A DNA stretch of 64,000 nt from NCBI RefSeq assembly GCF_029522115.1, contig NZ_JAKWFK010000001.1, forward strand, positions 496,001 to 560,000. The letters are read 5' to 3'. Position numbers and translations under genes: made by a program. Source of the DNA: Trinickia sp. Y13. Its GTDB lineage: Bacteria > Pseudomonadota > Gammaproteobacteria > Burkholderiales > Burkholderiaceae. Each line of letters begins with the position of its first letter. Positions within the stretch are counted from its first letter, which is position 1. Shown in pieces: positions 25,995 through 34,496 of the stretch. The notes below the pieces were generated by a model that made no database searches, was not told the DNA's origin, and saw nothing but the letters and a program-made list of their open reading frames with translations.

Positions 25995-26906
25995 ATGGAT
26001 CGCTTCAAACAGATCGAAACATTCGTGCGAGTGGCCGAAGCCGGCAGCTTGGCGGCGGCCGCGCTCGAAGAAGGCGTCTCCCCAGTCATTCTCGGGCGGC
26101 GCATCGATGCGCTCGAAAAACGGCTCGGCGTGAAGCTGATGTATCGCTCCACGCGCAGGCTCGTGGTCAGCGAAGCGGGCGCCGCGTTTCTCGAGCGGTG
26201 CAAAGGGTTGCTGACCGATTGGGAGCAAGCGGAGAACGAATTGGCCGTGGGGCGGCAGGCCGTGAGCGGGCATCTGATCGTCTCGGCGCCGGCTGCTTTT
26301 GGCCGCAAGCATGTCGCGCCGCTCGCGCCCGCTTTCTTGGCCGACAAGCCGGGGTTGCAGATGTCGTTCAATCTGACCGATCGCGTCGTCGACCTCGTAC
26401 GTGAGGGCTACGATTTGTCGATCCGCATCGGTGGCGCAGTGGATCCGAACTTCGTCGCCGTCAAACTTGCGACGAACCGGCGCGTCGTTTGCGGCACGCC
26501 CGGGTACTTTGCGCGGCACGGACGCCCGCGTGCGTTGGAGGACTTGCTTGCGCACAACTGCTTGGCTTTCAACCTGCAGGGCGGTCAAAACCGCGGCTGG
26601 TATTTCTTGCGCGGCGGCAAGCGCGTGACGATGCGCGTGACCGGCACGCTAGATTGCAACGACGGCGAACTGCTGCACCGATGGGCGTCGGAAGGGCTCG
26701 GCCTGGGTTGGCGCTCCACGTGGGAGATCGCCGAACAACTCGCGCGCGGCGAACTCGAAACGGTGCTCGACGAGTTCGCGCTGCCCGAGTACGACATCCT
26801 TGCCGTGTACCCGCAGCAGCGTTACGTGCCGGCCAAAGTGCGGTTCTTCATCGATCATCTGAGGCAGGTGTACGCGCGGCCGGGGTATTGGGGCGGCTCA
26901 GTGTAG
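25995..26906 (+). CDS. LysR-family regulator, probable controller of the gcl operon
   Basis: A 303-residue LysR regulator. The HTH is at the N-terminus (MDRFKQIETFVRVAEAGSLAAAALEEGVSPVILGRRIDALEKRLG), followed by the YRSTRRLVVSEAG linker and an inducer-binding domain (HLIVSAPAAFGRKHVAPLAPAFL, YDLSIRIGG). The start is the ATG at 25995 with AAGGGGA upstream, two codons after an in-frame TTG. It is transcribed away from gcl across a 237-base gap, the classical layout for a LysR regulator of the adjacent operon. Its inducer is unknown. Confidence 0.88.
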   Translation: MDRFKQIETFVRVAEAGSLAAAALEEGVSPVILGRRIDALEKRLGVKLMYRSTRRLVVSEAGAAFLERCKGLLTDWEQAENELAVGRQAVSGHLIVSAPAAFGRKHVAPLAPAFLADKPGLQMSFNLTDRVVDLVREGYDLSIRIGGAVDPNFVAVKLATNRRVVCGTPGYFARHGRPRALEDLLAHNCLAFNLQGGQNRGWYFLRGGKRVTMRVTGTLDCNDGELLHRWASEGLGLGWRSTWEIAEQLARGELETVLDEFALPEYDILAVYPQQRYVPAKVRFFIDHLRQVYARPGYWGGSV

Positions 26907-26923
26907 CCGCTCGTAGGCGAAAA

Positions 26924-26952
26924 TTGCATCCTTTGACCAGTTGGGTTACAAT
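26924..26952 (+). promoter_or_regulatory. Sigma-70 promoter of the rpsF operon
   Basis: TTGCAT at 26924-26929, a 17-base spacer, and TACAAT at 26947-26952, about 110 bases before rpsF. Spacing and boxes fit a housekeeping promoter well. Confidence 0.65.
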
Positions 26953-27062
26953 CTCCGGCTTCTCACTTGCCACACCGGTTGGTCCGATCACCGAATCGTC
27001 AACGATTCGTCAACATATCGGGTCATTGACGCCCGGGTGGCTTCAATCCACAAGGAGTGTGT

Positions 27063-27440
27063 ATGCGTCATTACGAAATCGTCTTTGTCGTGCACCCCGA
27101 TCAAAGCGAGCAAGTGCCCGCGATGATCGAGCGGTACAAGTCCACGATCAGTGCGCGCGGCGGCAATATCCACCGCATCGAAGACTGGGGCCGTCGTCAA
27201 CTGGCCTACATGATCGAGAAACTCGCCAAGGCTCACTACGTCTGCATGAACATCGAATGCGACCAAGCCACGCTCGAAGAACTCGAGCACGCGTTCAAGT
27301 TCAACGACGCCGTGCTGCGTCACCTCATCGTCAAGATGAAGAAGGCCGAAACGGGCCCTTCGCCGATGATGAAGGAAGTGCAGCGCGAAGAAGCCAAGAA
27401 GGCGGCCGCCTCGTCGCAGCCGTCCGAAGCGCAGGCTTAA
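27063..27440 (+). CDS. rpsF: 30S ribosomal protein S6
   Basis: A 125-residue protein with the S6 signature [25 protein letters not shown], the [21 protein letters not shown] motif, the KAHYV strand and a charged Ala/Lys/Glu-rich tail. It binds S18 and 16S rRNA in the platform of the small subunit. AAGGAG at 27052-27057 fixes the ATG at 27063 rather than the in-frame GTG at 27057. First gene of rpsF-priB-rpsR-rplI, with the promoter at 26924-26952. Confidence 0.97.
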   Translation: MRHYEIVFVVHPDQSEQVPAMIERYKSTISARGGNIHRIEDWGRRQLAYMIEKLAKAHYVCMNIECDQATLEELEHAFKFNDAVLRHLIVKMKKAETGPSPMMKEVQREEAKKAAASSQPSEAQA

Positions 27441-27487
27441 CGGTATTCACGTTTTAAGCCACCAAGGATTCAGTTTTTTTCGCCCCC

Positions 27488-27787
27488 GTGAACCGGCTGC
27501 AACTCACGGCCAGCGTCATCGAGCGCGAGCCGCTGCGCTATACGCCGGCAGGTGTGCCGATCGCAAGCTGTACGCTGCAGCATCGCGGGGAAGTCGTCGA
27601 AGCCGGCGTCGTGCGGCAAATCGAATTGACGATGCCCGCGCTGGCTGCGGGCGCCGCGAGCGGGAAGCTCGAAACGTGTGAGATGGGCGTGGAGACGCTC
27701 TTCACCGGCTTCTTGGCGAAGAAAAGCCGCAACGCGAGAACCTTGGTGTTTCACATCACAGAATTGCAGGACATTGGAAAGGACTGA
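27488..27787 (+). CDS. priB: Primosomal replication protein N
   Basis: A 99-residue OB-fold single-strand DNA-binding protein starting with GTG ([36 protein letters not shown]). [22 protein letters not shown] forms the C-terminal strands. PriB joins PriA and DnaT in replication restart. It lies between rpsF and rpsR, its conserved location in beta- and gamma-proteobacteria, 2 bases before rpsR. Confidence 0.95.
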   Translation: MNRLQLTASVIEREPLRYTPAGVPIASCTLQHRGEVVEAGVVRQIELTMPALAAGAASGKLETCEMGVETLFTGFLAKKSRNARTLVFHITELQDIGKD

Positions 27788-27789
27788 AC

Positions 27790-28065
27790 ATGGCCCGCCC
27801 CACTGGTAAGAAATTCGATAAGCGCCGTCAGCAACAAAACCCGCTGTTCAAGCGCAAGAAGTTTTGCCGCTTCACGGCTGCTGGCGTCGAGTACATCGAC
27901 TACAAAGACCTCGATACGCTGAAGGACTTCATCGGCGAAAACGGCAAGATCACGCCGGCTCGTCTGACGGGTACGAAGGCCCATTATCAACGTCAGCTCG
28001 ATACGGCCATCAAGCGCGCGCGCTTCCTCGCGCTGTTGCCGTACACCGACCTGCACAAGGCCTAA
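27790..28065 (+). CDS. rpsR: 30S ribosomal protein S18
   Basis: A 91-residue basic protein with the S18 core [60 protein letters not shown] and HK near the C-terminus. It pairs with S6 on 16S rRNA. The start is 2 bases after the priB stop, so translation is probably coupled. Confidence 0.97.
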   Translation: MARPTGKKFDKRRQQQNPLFKRKKFCRFTAAGVEYIDYKDLDTLKDFIGENGKITPARLTGTKAHYQRQLDTAIKRARFLALLPYTDLHKA

Positions 28066-28092
28066 TCAGACGACGCGATAAGGAGAATCCGA

Positions 28093-28545
28093 ATGCAAAT
28101 CATTCTTTTGGAAAAAGTCGTCAACGTGGGCAACCTCGGCGACGTGGTGAAGGTCAAGGACGGCTACGCCCGTAACTTCCTGATCCCGCAAAAGCTGGCA
28201 CGCCGCGCCACGAAGGAAGCGGTCGCCGAATTCGAAGTGCGCCGCGCCGATCTCGAAAAGGCTGCTGCCGAGAAGCTCGCCGCCGCACAAGCGCAAGGCG
28301 AGAAGATGGCTGGTCTCACGGTCCAGATCGGTCAGAAGGCTGGCGTCGACGGCCGTCTGTTCGGCTCGGTCACGAATGCCGATATCGCCGAAGCGCTGAC
28401 CAAGCAAGGCTTCAAGGCGGAAAAGGCGCAAGTGCGCATGCCGGCGGGCCCGCTCAAGATGGTGGGCGATCACCCCGTGCAAGTGTCGTTGCACACCGAT
28501 GTCGTCGTCGACATCACGGTGTCGGTGCTCGGCGAGCACGCGTAA
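28093..28545 (+). CDS. rplI: 50S ribosomal protein L9
   Basis: A 150-residue protein with the L9 signature [36 protein letters not shown], the long connecting helix ([28 protein letters not shown]) and the C-terminal rRNA-binding domain ([26 protein letters not shown]). AAGGAG precedes the ATG. It is the last gene before a strong terminator at 28610-28643. Confidence 0.97.
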   Translation: MQIILLEKVVNVGNLGDVVKVKDGYARNFLIPQKLARRATKEAVAEFEVRRADLEKAAAEKLAAAQAQGEKMAGLTVQIGQKAGVDGRLFGSVTNADIAEALTKQGFKAEKAQVRMPAGPLKMVGDHPVQVSLHTDVVVDITVSVLGEHA

Positions 28546-28609
28546 GCATCGCGACGCCATACCGGCCGTTCCGGGCGCTGTTTCCGGTTCGGCTCAGAAT
28601 GTCGAAGAG

Positions 28610-28643
28610 GGCAGGAGCCGGAACACCGGTTCCTGCCTTTTTT
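28610..28643 (+). terminator. Rho-independent terminator after rplI
   Basis: A 12-base-pair stem (28610-28621 with 28626-28637, one G:T pair), loop AACA and a run of six T. It separates the ribosomal operon from dnaB. Confidence 0.92.
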
Positions 28644-28702
28644 GTTTTGGCCTCGTTTTGCCTGCTGGCTAAGCCGCGGCCATTTCGCGATAATGCCTCC
28701 CC

Positions 28703-31138
28703 ATGAACGCACCGTCGAACGATCCGCAACTCGAATCGCTGAAAGTCCCGCCGCATTCGATCGAGGCCGAGCAATCGGTGCTTGGCGGCTTGCTGCTCGA
28801 CAACGCAGCGTGGGACCGCATCGCCGATTTTCTGTCCCAGAGCGATTTTTACCGGTACGACCACCGGATCATCTACGAGCACATCGGGCGGCTCATCGCC
28901 GCGACGCGGCCTGCCGACGTGGTCACGGTGTACGAAGCGCTGACGACGTCGGGCAAAGCCGAGGATGTCGGCGGGCTGTCGTATTTGAACGCGCTGGCCC
29001 AGAACACGCCGAGTGCGGCGAACATTCGGCGCTACGCCGAAATCGTCCGCGATCGGGCGGTGTTGCGCCGCCTCGTCTCCGTCGCGGATGAAATTTCCGC
29101 CGACGCGTTCAATCCGCAGGGCAAGGAAGTCCGGCAACTGTTGGACGAGGCCGAATCGAAGGTGTTTTCGATTGCGGAGGAGGGCTCGCGCGGCACCCAA
29201 GGCTTCCTCGAAATCGGCCCGCTGCTCACGCAGGTGGTCGAGCGCATCGATACGCTTTATCACACGGCCAATCCCAGCGACGTCACAGGCACGCCGACGG
29301 GCTTCGTCGATCTCGACCGGATGACCTCCGGCATGCACGGGGGCGAACTCATCATCGTGGCTGGACGCCCGTCGATGGGTAAGGCCCAGCCGCTCGATGC
29401 GCGTGTCAAAACGCTTTCGGGCTGGAAACGCATGGGCGAGCTGCGGCTCGGCGATGCGTTGGCGTCGGTGGACGGGGCGCCGTCCAGGGTGACGGGCATC
29501 TTTCCGCAAGGCGATCGCCAGGTTTATCGCGTTCGATTTTCGGATGGCCGGTCGGCCGAATGCTGCGACGAACACCTTTGGCGCGTGCATTGCCGTGACT
29601 GGCGAGCGCCGCGCGTGGTCGACACGGCTCACTTGCGTGCATTGCTGAGCCGCAAACGGTATCGAAATCGCTTGTCGATCGATGTGCCGAGCGGCGATTT
29701 CGGCCATGGGCAAGCGCTCCCGATCGATCCTTGGGTGCTGGGCGCATTGCTCGGGGACAGCGCGATGGGCGCAAGTTCGGTACGGTTCGGCGTCAAGACG
29801 CAAGAAGCGTTCGAGCGTATGCGAGCGGGTGCGGGCGCCACCGCCGCGGTCCAGTGCGGCGATGGGCGCGCGCATGATGCGGGAGTCGAGCGCCGCGACG
29901 CGAGTGAGCCGGGCGCAGGGCTTGGAGTCGACCCGATCGAGCAGGTGCTCGAGCGCCTCAGGCTTTGGGGTTGCACGAGCCACGACAAATTCATTCCGCG
30001 CGCGTACTTGGATGCCGCGAGGCCCGCGCGCCGCGACTTGCTCAGTGGGCTGCTGGACACCGGTGGCCGTATCGACGCCTTGGGCGTGGTGCGCTATTGC
30101 GCGGCAAGCGCGCGGCTCGCGCGCGATGTCTGCGAACTCGTGCGCTCGCTCGGCGGCTGGTGCTCGGTGTCGGAAGAGGCGACGAGCTCGACCGGCGACG
30201 GCCGGGCCGGTGCAGGCGCAACGGCTTACCATTGCGCGATCCGCCACCCGGAACCGCAGAGTCTGTTTCTTTTCGATGGCGATGGCGAGCGCTTTGATCG
30301 CGACTTACGCCCGAGCAACATGCCGGTCCTGGTTTCGATCGAGCCGACGCGGCGTGCGCCGACGCAGTGCATCTCGGTGTCCCATCCGTCGCGTCTGTAT
30401 GTGACCGACGACTACGTCGTGACGCACAACACGGCTTTTTCGATGAACATCGGCGAATACGTCGCCGTCGAATATGGGCTGCCTGTCGCCGTGTTCTCGA
30501 TGGAAATGCCGGGCACGCAGCTCGTCATGCGGATGCTCGGCTCGGTCGGCCGCCTCGACCAACATCGAATGCGCACGGGACGCTTGACCGACGAAGATTG
30601 GCCCAAGCTCACTCACGCCGTGCAAAAAATGAGCGAGGCCCAGTTGTTCATCGACGAGACGGGCGGCTTGAACCCGATGGAGTTGCGCTCGCGAGCGCGA
30701 CGCTTGGCGCGTCAATGCGGCAAGCTCGGGCTCATCATCGTCGATTACTTGCAGCTGATGTCGGGCTCGTCGACCGGAGAGAACCGGGCCACGGAAATCT
30801 CCGAAATCTCGCGCTCGCTCAAGAGCCTCGCCAAGGAACTGGACGTGCCCGTGATCGCGCTGTCGCAGTTGAACCGTGGCTTGGAGCAGCGCCCGAACAA
30901 GCGCCCGGTGATGTCGGACCTGCGCGAGTCCGGTGCAATCGAACAGGACGCGGACGTCATTCTTTTTATTTACCGCGACGAAGTGTACAACCCCGACAGC
31001 CCCGACAAGGGCACGGCCGAGATCATCATCGGCAAGCAGCGTAACGGTCCTATTGGGCCTGTACGGCTCACGTTCATGGGGCAATACACGAAGTTCGACA
31101 ACTTTGCCGGCCCGCAGTCGTTCTACGGATCCGAGTAG
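28703..31138 (+). CDS. dnaB: Replicative DNA helicase DnaB, precursor containing an intein
   Basis: The 811-residue precursor of the hexameric replicative helicase. Residues 1-227 hold the N-terminal domain (VPPHSIEAEQSVLGGLLLDNAAWD), linker and the start of the RecA-like domain, ending GRPSMGK. Residues 228-576 are an intein, and 577-811 resume at TAFSMNIGEYVAVEYG. Walker A GRPSMGKT is thus split between Lys and Thr, so the enzyme cannot bind ATP until splicing. Excision gives 462 residues, the normal length for beta-proteobacterial DnaB. The C-extein carries LGLIIVDYLQLMSG (Walker B), FSMEMP, and the conserved SQLNRGLEQRPNKRP and DLRESGAIEQDADVI. Confidence 0.97.
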   Translation: MNAPSNDPQLESLKVPPHSIEAEQSVLGGLLLDNAAWDRIADFLSQSDFYRYDHRIIYEHIGRLIAATRPADVVTVYEALTTSGKAEDVGGLSYLNALAQNTPSAANIRRYAEIVRDRAVLRRLVSVADEISADAFNPQGKEVRQLLDEAESKVFSIAEEGSRGTQGFLEIGPLLTQVVERIDTLYHTANPSDVTGTPTGFVDLDRMTSGMHGGELIIVAGRPSMGKAQPLDARVKTLSGWKRMGELRLGDALASVDGAPSRVTGIFPQGDRQVYRVRFSDGRSAECCDEHLWRVHCRDWRAPRVVDTAHLRALLSRKRYRNRLSIDVPSGDFGHGQALPIDPWVLGALLGDSAMGASSVRFGVKTQEAFERMRAGAGATAAVQCGDGRAHDAGVERRDASEPGAGLGVDPIEQVLERLRLWGCTSHDKFIPRAYLDAARPARRDLLSGLLDTGGRIDALGVVRYCAASARLARDVCELVRSLGGWCSVSEEATSSTGDGRAGAGATAYHCAIRHPEPQSLFLFDGDGERFDRDLRPSNMPVLVSIEPTRRAPTQCISVSHPSRLYVTDDYVVTHNTAFSMNIGEYVAVEYGLPVAVFSMEMPGTQLVMRMLGSVGRLDQHRMRTGRLTDEDWPKLTHAVQKMSEAQLFIDETGGLNPMELRSRARRLARQCGKLGLIIVDYLQLMSGSSTGENRATEISEISRSLKSLAKELDVPVIALSQLNRGLEQRPNKRPVMSDLRESGAIEQDADVILFIYRDEVYNPDSPDKGTAEIIIGKQRNGPIGPVRLTFMGQYTKFDNFAGPQSFYGSE
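29384..30430 (+). mobile_element. DnaB intein, 349 residues, class 3 features, degenerate LAGLIDADG endonuclease
   Basis: In-frame insertion of 1,047 bases inside Walker A of DnaB. The first residue is Ala (AQPLDARVKTLSGWKRMGEL), not Cys or Ser, and the C-terminal end is VVTHN followed by extein Thr. The class 3 triad is visible: Trp at intein position 66 (block B, DEHLWRV, with His64), Cys at 329 (block F, PTQCISV) and Thr at 347 just before His348-Asn349. In class 3 inteins the block F Cys replaces the missing residue 1 nucleophile. The centre has two LAGLIDADG-like motifs, VLGALLGD (precursor 345-352) and LLSGLLDTGG (446-455). The second lacks the expected catalytic Asp (Gly454), so homing activity is probably lost. 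Confidence 0.93.
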
Positions 31139-31198
31139 ACGTAGCGCCCCAGTATGGGGCGCGGTTGTTGCATTCTCGTGCGAAGGTGCAACCAGGCG

Positions 31199-31227
31199 TT
31201 GGGCGCGCCCGCATGACCCGGTACAAT
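31199..31227 (+). promoter_or_regulatory. Sigma-70 promoter of the DUF47-pit unit
   Basis: TTGGGC at 31199-31204, a 17-base spacer and TACAAT at 31222-31227. It lies about 135 bases before the DUF47 gene and past the dnaB stop. Confidence 0.6.
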
Positions 31228-31361
31228 GTTGCAGTTTTATGTCAGCCCCGAGAATCGCTATGCGCTAGCGTGGGTCGCTTCGCAGCGGATTCGTTTTCGG
31301 CCCAGCGGTCTCTACCGCCGCGGCGTTGGGGCGCCCAATATGACCACCTATCGGGATCTCA

Positions 31362-31988
31362 ATGTTCGGTCGCTTCATGCCCACCGAGGGCAAGTTCTTT
31401 GAAATCTTCAACGAGCACGCGAAGTGCATCGTCTCCGCGAGCGAAGAGCTCGAACGGCTCGTAGATAACCTCGGCGAAGCCGAAGTGCATAAGCAGCGCG
31501 TGCAGGCCAATGAAAAGGCCGCCGATAAGCTCACGCACGAAACGATCGACCTCTTGCACAAGACGTTCATCACCCCGCTCGATCGCGACGAAATCCATAA
31601 GCTGATCACGACGATGGACGACATCCTCGATTTGATGGAGGACGTCGCCACGGCCGTCTCTCTCTACGACGTGCGCGTGATGCCGTCGGAGGCCAGCCAG
31701 CTCGCGCACATTTGCACGCAAACGGCAAAGTACGTGCAACAAGCGGTCAACATGCTGTCGGACATGCGACAGGCGCGCCAGATTCTCTCGGCGTGCGAGG
31801 AGATCGACCGCTTGGAGTCGGAAGCGGATCGCGTGCTGCGCTCGGCCATGTCGAAACTTTTCCGCGAGGAAGACGATGTCAAGACGTTGATCAAGCTGAA
31901 GGCGGTCTACGAGTTGCTCGAATCGATTACCGACAAGTGCGAGGATGTCGCGAACATCATCGAAGGCATCGTGCTGGAAAACGCGTAA
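31362..31988 (+). CDS. DUF47 (PhoU-like) phosphate transport accessory protein
   Basis: A 208-residue, all-helical cytoplasmic protein (MFGRFMPTEGKFFEIFNEHAKCIVSASEEL). It has the DUF47 features LTHETIDLLHKTFITPLDRDEIHKLITTMDDILDLMEDVA and SEADRVLRSAMSKLFREEDDVKTLIKLKAVYELLESITDKCEDVANIIEGI. DUF47 proteins resemble PhoU and are almost always encoded next to a Pit phosphate transporter, as here (18 bases upstream of pit), and probably tune its activity. A promoter lies at 31199-31227. Confidence 0.92.
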   Translation: MFGRFMPTEGKFFEIFNEHAKCIVSASEELERLVDNLGEAEVHKQRVQANEKAADKLTHETIDLLHKTFITPLDRDEIHKLITTMDDILDLMEDVATAVSLYDVRVMPSEASQLAHICTQTAKYVQQAVNMLSDMRQARQILSACEEIDRLESEADRVLRSAMSKLFREEDDVKTLIKLKAVYELLESITDKCEDVANIIEGIVLENA

Positions 31989-32006
31989 AGCGAGCGGACA
32001 AAACCG

Positions 32007-33017
32007 ATGCAATCGATCCAGATCGCCCTATGGGTGCTCGCGACGCTAATCGCCGTCGCGTTCGTCTTCGACTTCATGAACGGCTTCCATGACGCAGCGA
32101 ATTCAATCGCGACCGTCGTCTCCACCGGCGTGCTCAAGCCTCAGCAGGCCGTCGCTTTCGCCGCCGCCTGCAACGTCATCGCCTATTTCATCTTCCACTT
32201 GAAGGTCGCTTCGACCGTCGGCAAAGGCACGATCGATCCAAAAATCGTCGATCACTACGTGGTATTCGGCGCTCTGTTCGGCGCGATCATTTGGAACATC
32301 CTGACCTGGCGCTTCGGCATCCCGTCCAGTTCCTCGCACGCATTGATCGGCGGCCTCGTGGGCGCCGCACTCGCCAAATCGGGATGGTGGGCGCTCAACA
32401 TCGACGGCATCATGAAGACCGTCGCCTTCATCTTTCTTTCGCCGCTGCTCGGCTTCGTGCTGGGTTCTTTCTTCATGACCGCGGTCTCGTGGATCTTCTT
32501 TCGCACGCCACCTAGCAAGGTCGACCGGCGCTTTCGGCGCCTGCAGTTGATTTCGGCCGGTCTATATAGCCTCGGACACGGCGGCAACGACGCGCAAAAG
32601 ACGATCGGAATCATCTGGATGCTGCTGATCGCGACCGGCTTCGCCTCGGCCACGGCGGATGCGCCGCCCGTGTGGGTGATCGGTGCGTGCTACATGTCGA
32701 TGGGGCTGGGCACGCTGTTCGGCGGCTGGCGCATCGTCCGCACCATGGGGCAAAAGATCACGAAGCTCAAACCGGTCGGCGGCTTCTGCGCGGAAGCGGG
32801 CGGCGCGATCACCCTGTTCGTTGCGTCCGCCATGGGCGTGCCCGTCTCCACGACGCATACGATCACCGGGGCCATTGTCGGAGTCGGCGCCACGCAGAAG
32901 CTGTCAGCCGTGCGTTGGGGCGTGGCAGGCAGCATCGTTTGGGCCTGGGTGTTGACCATTCCCGCGTCGGCATTGCTGGCGGCAGCCGGCTGGTGGCTGG
33001 GGCATCGGTTGCTGTGA
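32007..33017 (+). CDS. pit: Low-affinity inorganic phosphate transporter (Pit family)
   Basis: A 336-residue inner-membrane protein with about ten hydrophobic segments. The duplicated Pit signatures are present: FDFMNGFHDAANSIATVVSTGVL near the N-terminus and LYSLGHGGNDAQKTIGIIWML in the second half, plus GIPSSSSHALIGGLVG and GVPVSTTHTITGAIVGVG. It takes up metal-phosphate complexes with protons. It forms an operon with the DUF47 gene. Confidence 0.95.
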   Translation: MQSIQIALWVLATLIAVAFVFDFMNGFHDAANSIATVVSTGVLKPQQAVAFAAACNVIAYFIFHLKVASTVGKGTIDPKIVDHYVVFGALFGAIIWNILTWRFGIPSSSSHALIGGLVGAALAKSGWWALNIDGIMKTVAFIFLSPLLGFVLGSFFMTAVSWIFFRTPPSKVDRRFRRLQLISAGLYSLGHGGNDAQKTIGIIWMLLIATGFASATADAPPVWVIGACYMSMGLGTLFGGWRIVRTMGQKITKLKPVGGFCAEAGGAITLFVASAMGVPVSTTHTITGAIVGVGATQKLSAVRWGVAGSIVWAWVLTIPASALLAAAGWWLGHRLL

Positions 33018-33161
33018 GCGTAAAGCTGCCGCGAGCTTAATCCACTGGCGAGGGCCCGCGGCGATTGTGCGCTCGTGTATCGGACGAACTCATCCCAGCT
33101 TATAGAGTGGGGCGTCCGTCGTTGCCATCTGCGATGGCACTGGCGCATCTACCGTATCGCG

Positions 33162-34172
33162 TCAGTCGCCGCTGTTCGCGAATTGCGCGATCGGGTCCTC
33201 GGTAGCGGCATTCTGTGTGGTTCGAATAGGCGGCGGGGTGGAAGCCCGCATGATTCGAACGGTGGATTCCTGGGGGGCGGGCTGAATCGGCAATGCGCCG
33301 GCACGTCTTGCCTGTCGTTCGGCTTGCGCCGCGGCAGGGGGGGGCTCGAATGCGTCAGCGGCCGCATCGATCGCATCCTCTGCGGCTGGGGCTTGCGCGG
33401 TCGCTTGGTTTGCGGCGGCGGTGCCGGCGCTCGGCGAGTGCATTGGCGCGCCAATTCCGATCGATGCCACCGGTGCGGCCGCTTCGGCAGGCTCGATCGA
33501 CGCGGCTCCCGGCGCAGCGCTATCCCGCACCGCGACGGCTGCCGTCCCGGTCGAGGGCTCCACGGGTAACCTCGCTGCCGGCGACGATTGCCGCGCCGCC
33601 AAACGGGTGGGTGCATCGAATGGCGATGGCGGCTCGAGCGGGGCGGCGACGCGCCGAATGCCATCGAAGTGTTTCGCCCAGTACGGGTTCGTCAAATAGT
33701 CGAGCCGGACGGTGCCTCCCGTCGACGGCGCGTTCACGAAGCGCAGCTTGCCGACATAGATTCCGACGTGCGAATGCGGCCGGCCCGTCGTATTGAAGAA
33801 AATGAGATCGCCCGGCGCAATCTCGTCGGGCTCGATCGATTCGCCGCGGCGGCTCATATCGGCGGTCGTGCGAGGCAATTCGACATCGGCTGCTCGGGCA
33901 ACGACGTAGCGCACGAACCCGCTGCAATCGAAGCCGCTAGTGGGTGTGTTGCCGCCCCAGCGATATGGAACGCCGACGAGACTCATCGCTTGAATCGAGA
34001 TTTCTTCGCGGCCGATGCTGTGATCGACGAATCGGGGCAACCCTGGCGGCATTGTGCGCAGGCCGTTCTCGCCGCGCGTCGACGCGCCACCGGCGCGCGC
34101 AACCTTCGGCGGCGCGCTCGAGCACGCGGCCAATGACAGCACGACGAGAAGGGCTACCCAAAATCGCAGCAT
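33162..34172 (-). CDS. NlpC/P60 family lipoprotein peptidase with long low-complexity tail
   Basis: A 336-residue probable cell-wall endopeptidase. The start ATG at 34172 gives a signal peptide with lipobox SLAAC (C17). The NlpC/P60 domain follows (about residues 55-175), with catalytic C83 in GFDCSGFVRYV and H135 in HSHVGIYVG. N147 (FVNAPSTGGTV) occupies the position of the third polar residue, often His. The C-terminal 160 residues are Ala/Pro/Gln-rich and probably disordered. It resembles Spr/MepS in its enzymatic half, cutting peptide cross-links in peptidoglycan. A GTG start 4 codons upstream (34184) is possible. Confidence 0.9.
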   Translation of the reverse strand: MLRFWVALLVVLSLAACSSAPPKVARAGGASTRGENGLRTMPPGLPRFVDHSIGREEISIQAMSLVGVPYRWGGNTPTSGFDCSGFVRYVVARAADVELPRTTADMSRRGESIEPDEIAPGDLIFFNTTGRPHSHVGIYVGKLRFVNAPSTGGTVRLDYLTNPYWAKHFDGIRRVAAPLEPPSPFDAPTRLAARQSSPAARLPVEPSTGTAAVAVRDSAAPGAASIEPAEAAAPVASIGIGAPMHSPSAGTAAANQATAQAPAAEDAIDAAADAFEPPPAAAQAERQARRAGALPIQPAPQESTVRIMRASTPPPIRTTQNAATEDPIAQFANSGD

Positions 34173-34398
34173 GCACTCGGACACCGGAGCGGCCGGTGCC
34201 AGCTAAGTTGGTTGCAAAGGGCGCCAGGTCACCGTGCGTAGCTTGCGTCACGTTTGCGGGCGCCATTGCGGCCGATAGTAGCCCTGCCGGCGGGCGTTCG
34301 GCAACAATTCTTCATAAATTACTTGAGGTTTTGCGTGCAGGCGTTGCCTGCCCGATACGCCCCCTGGCCCATGCTCTGAGGTCTGCACCGAAGTATTG

Positions 34399-34426
34399 AA
34401 AAAAAACGCCCGGCGAACCGGGCGTT
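34399..34426 (-). terminator. Rho-independent terminator of the PIN-PhoH gene
   Basis: The inverted repeat AACGCCCGG / CCGGGCGTT (34405-34413 with 34418-34426), loop CGAA, is followed on the minus strand by a run of eight U. It lies about 70 bases past the PhoH stop. The rest of the 310-base gap between the NlpC and PhoH genes (34185-34496) holds no recognisable gene. Confidence 0.9.
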
Positions 34427-34496
34427 AGAGGTGAATCGTGGGCACGAACTCGCTAGAGGACATCGCTCCTTCAGCGCATCGCGCCCCATTGCTCGA

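Noticed and set aside
28514-30247. 577-codon open frame antisense to dnaB and its intein
   Set aside because: A codon-bias shadow; the sense strand holds complete DnaB and intein motifs.
29384-30430. DnaB insertion read as an insertion sequence or a frameshift
   Set aside because: The insert is in frame, starts and ends at conserved intein boundaries and has intein blocks; there is no transposase and no inverted terminal repeats.
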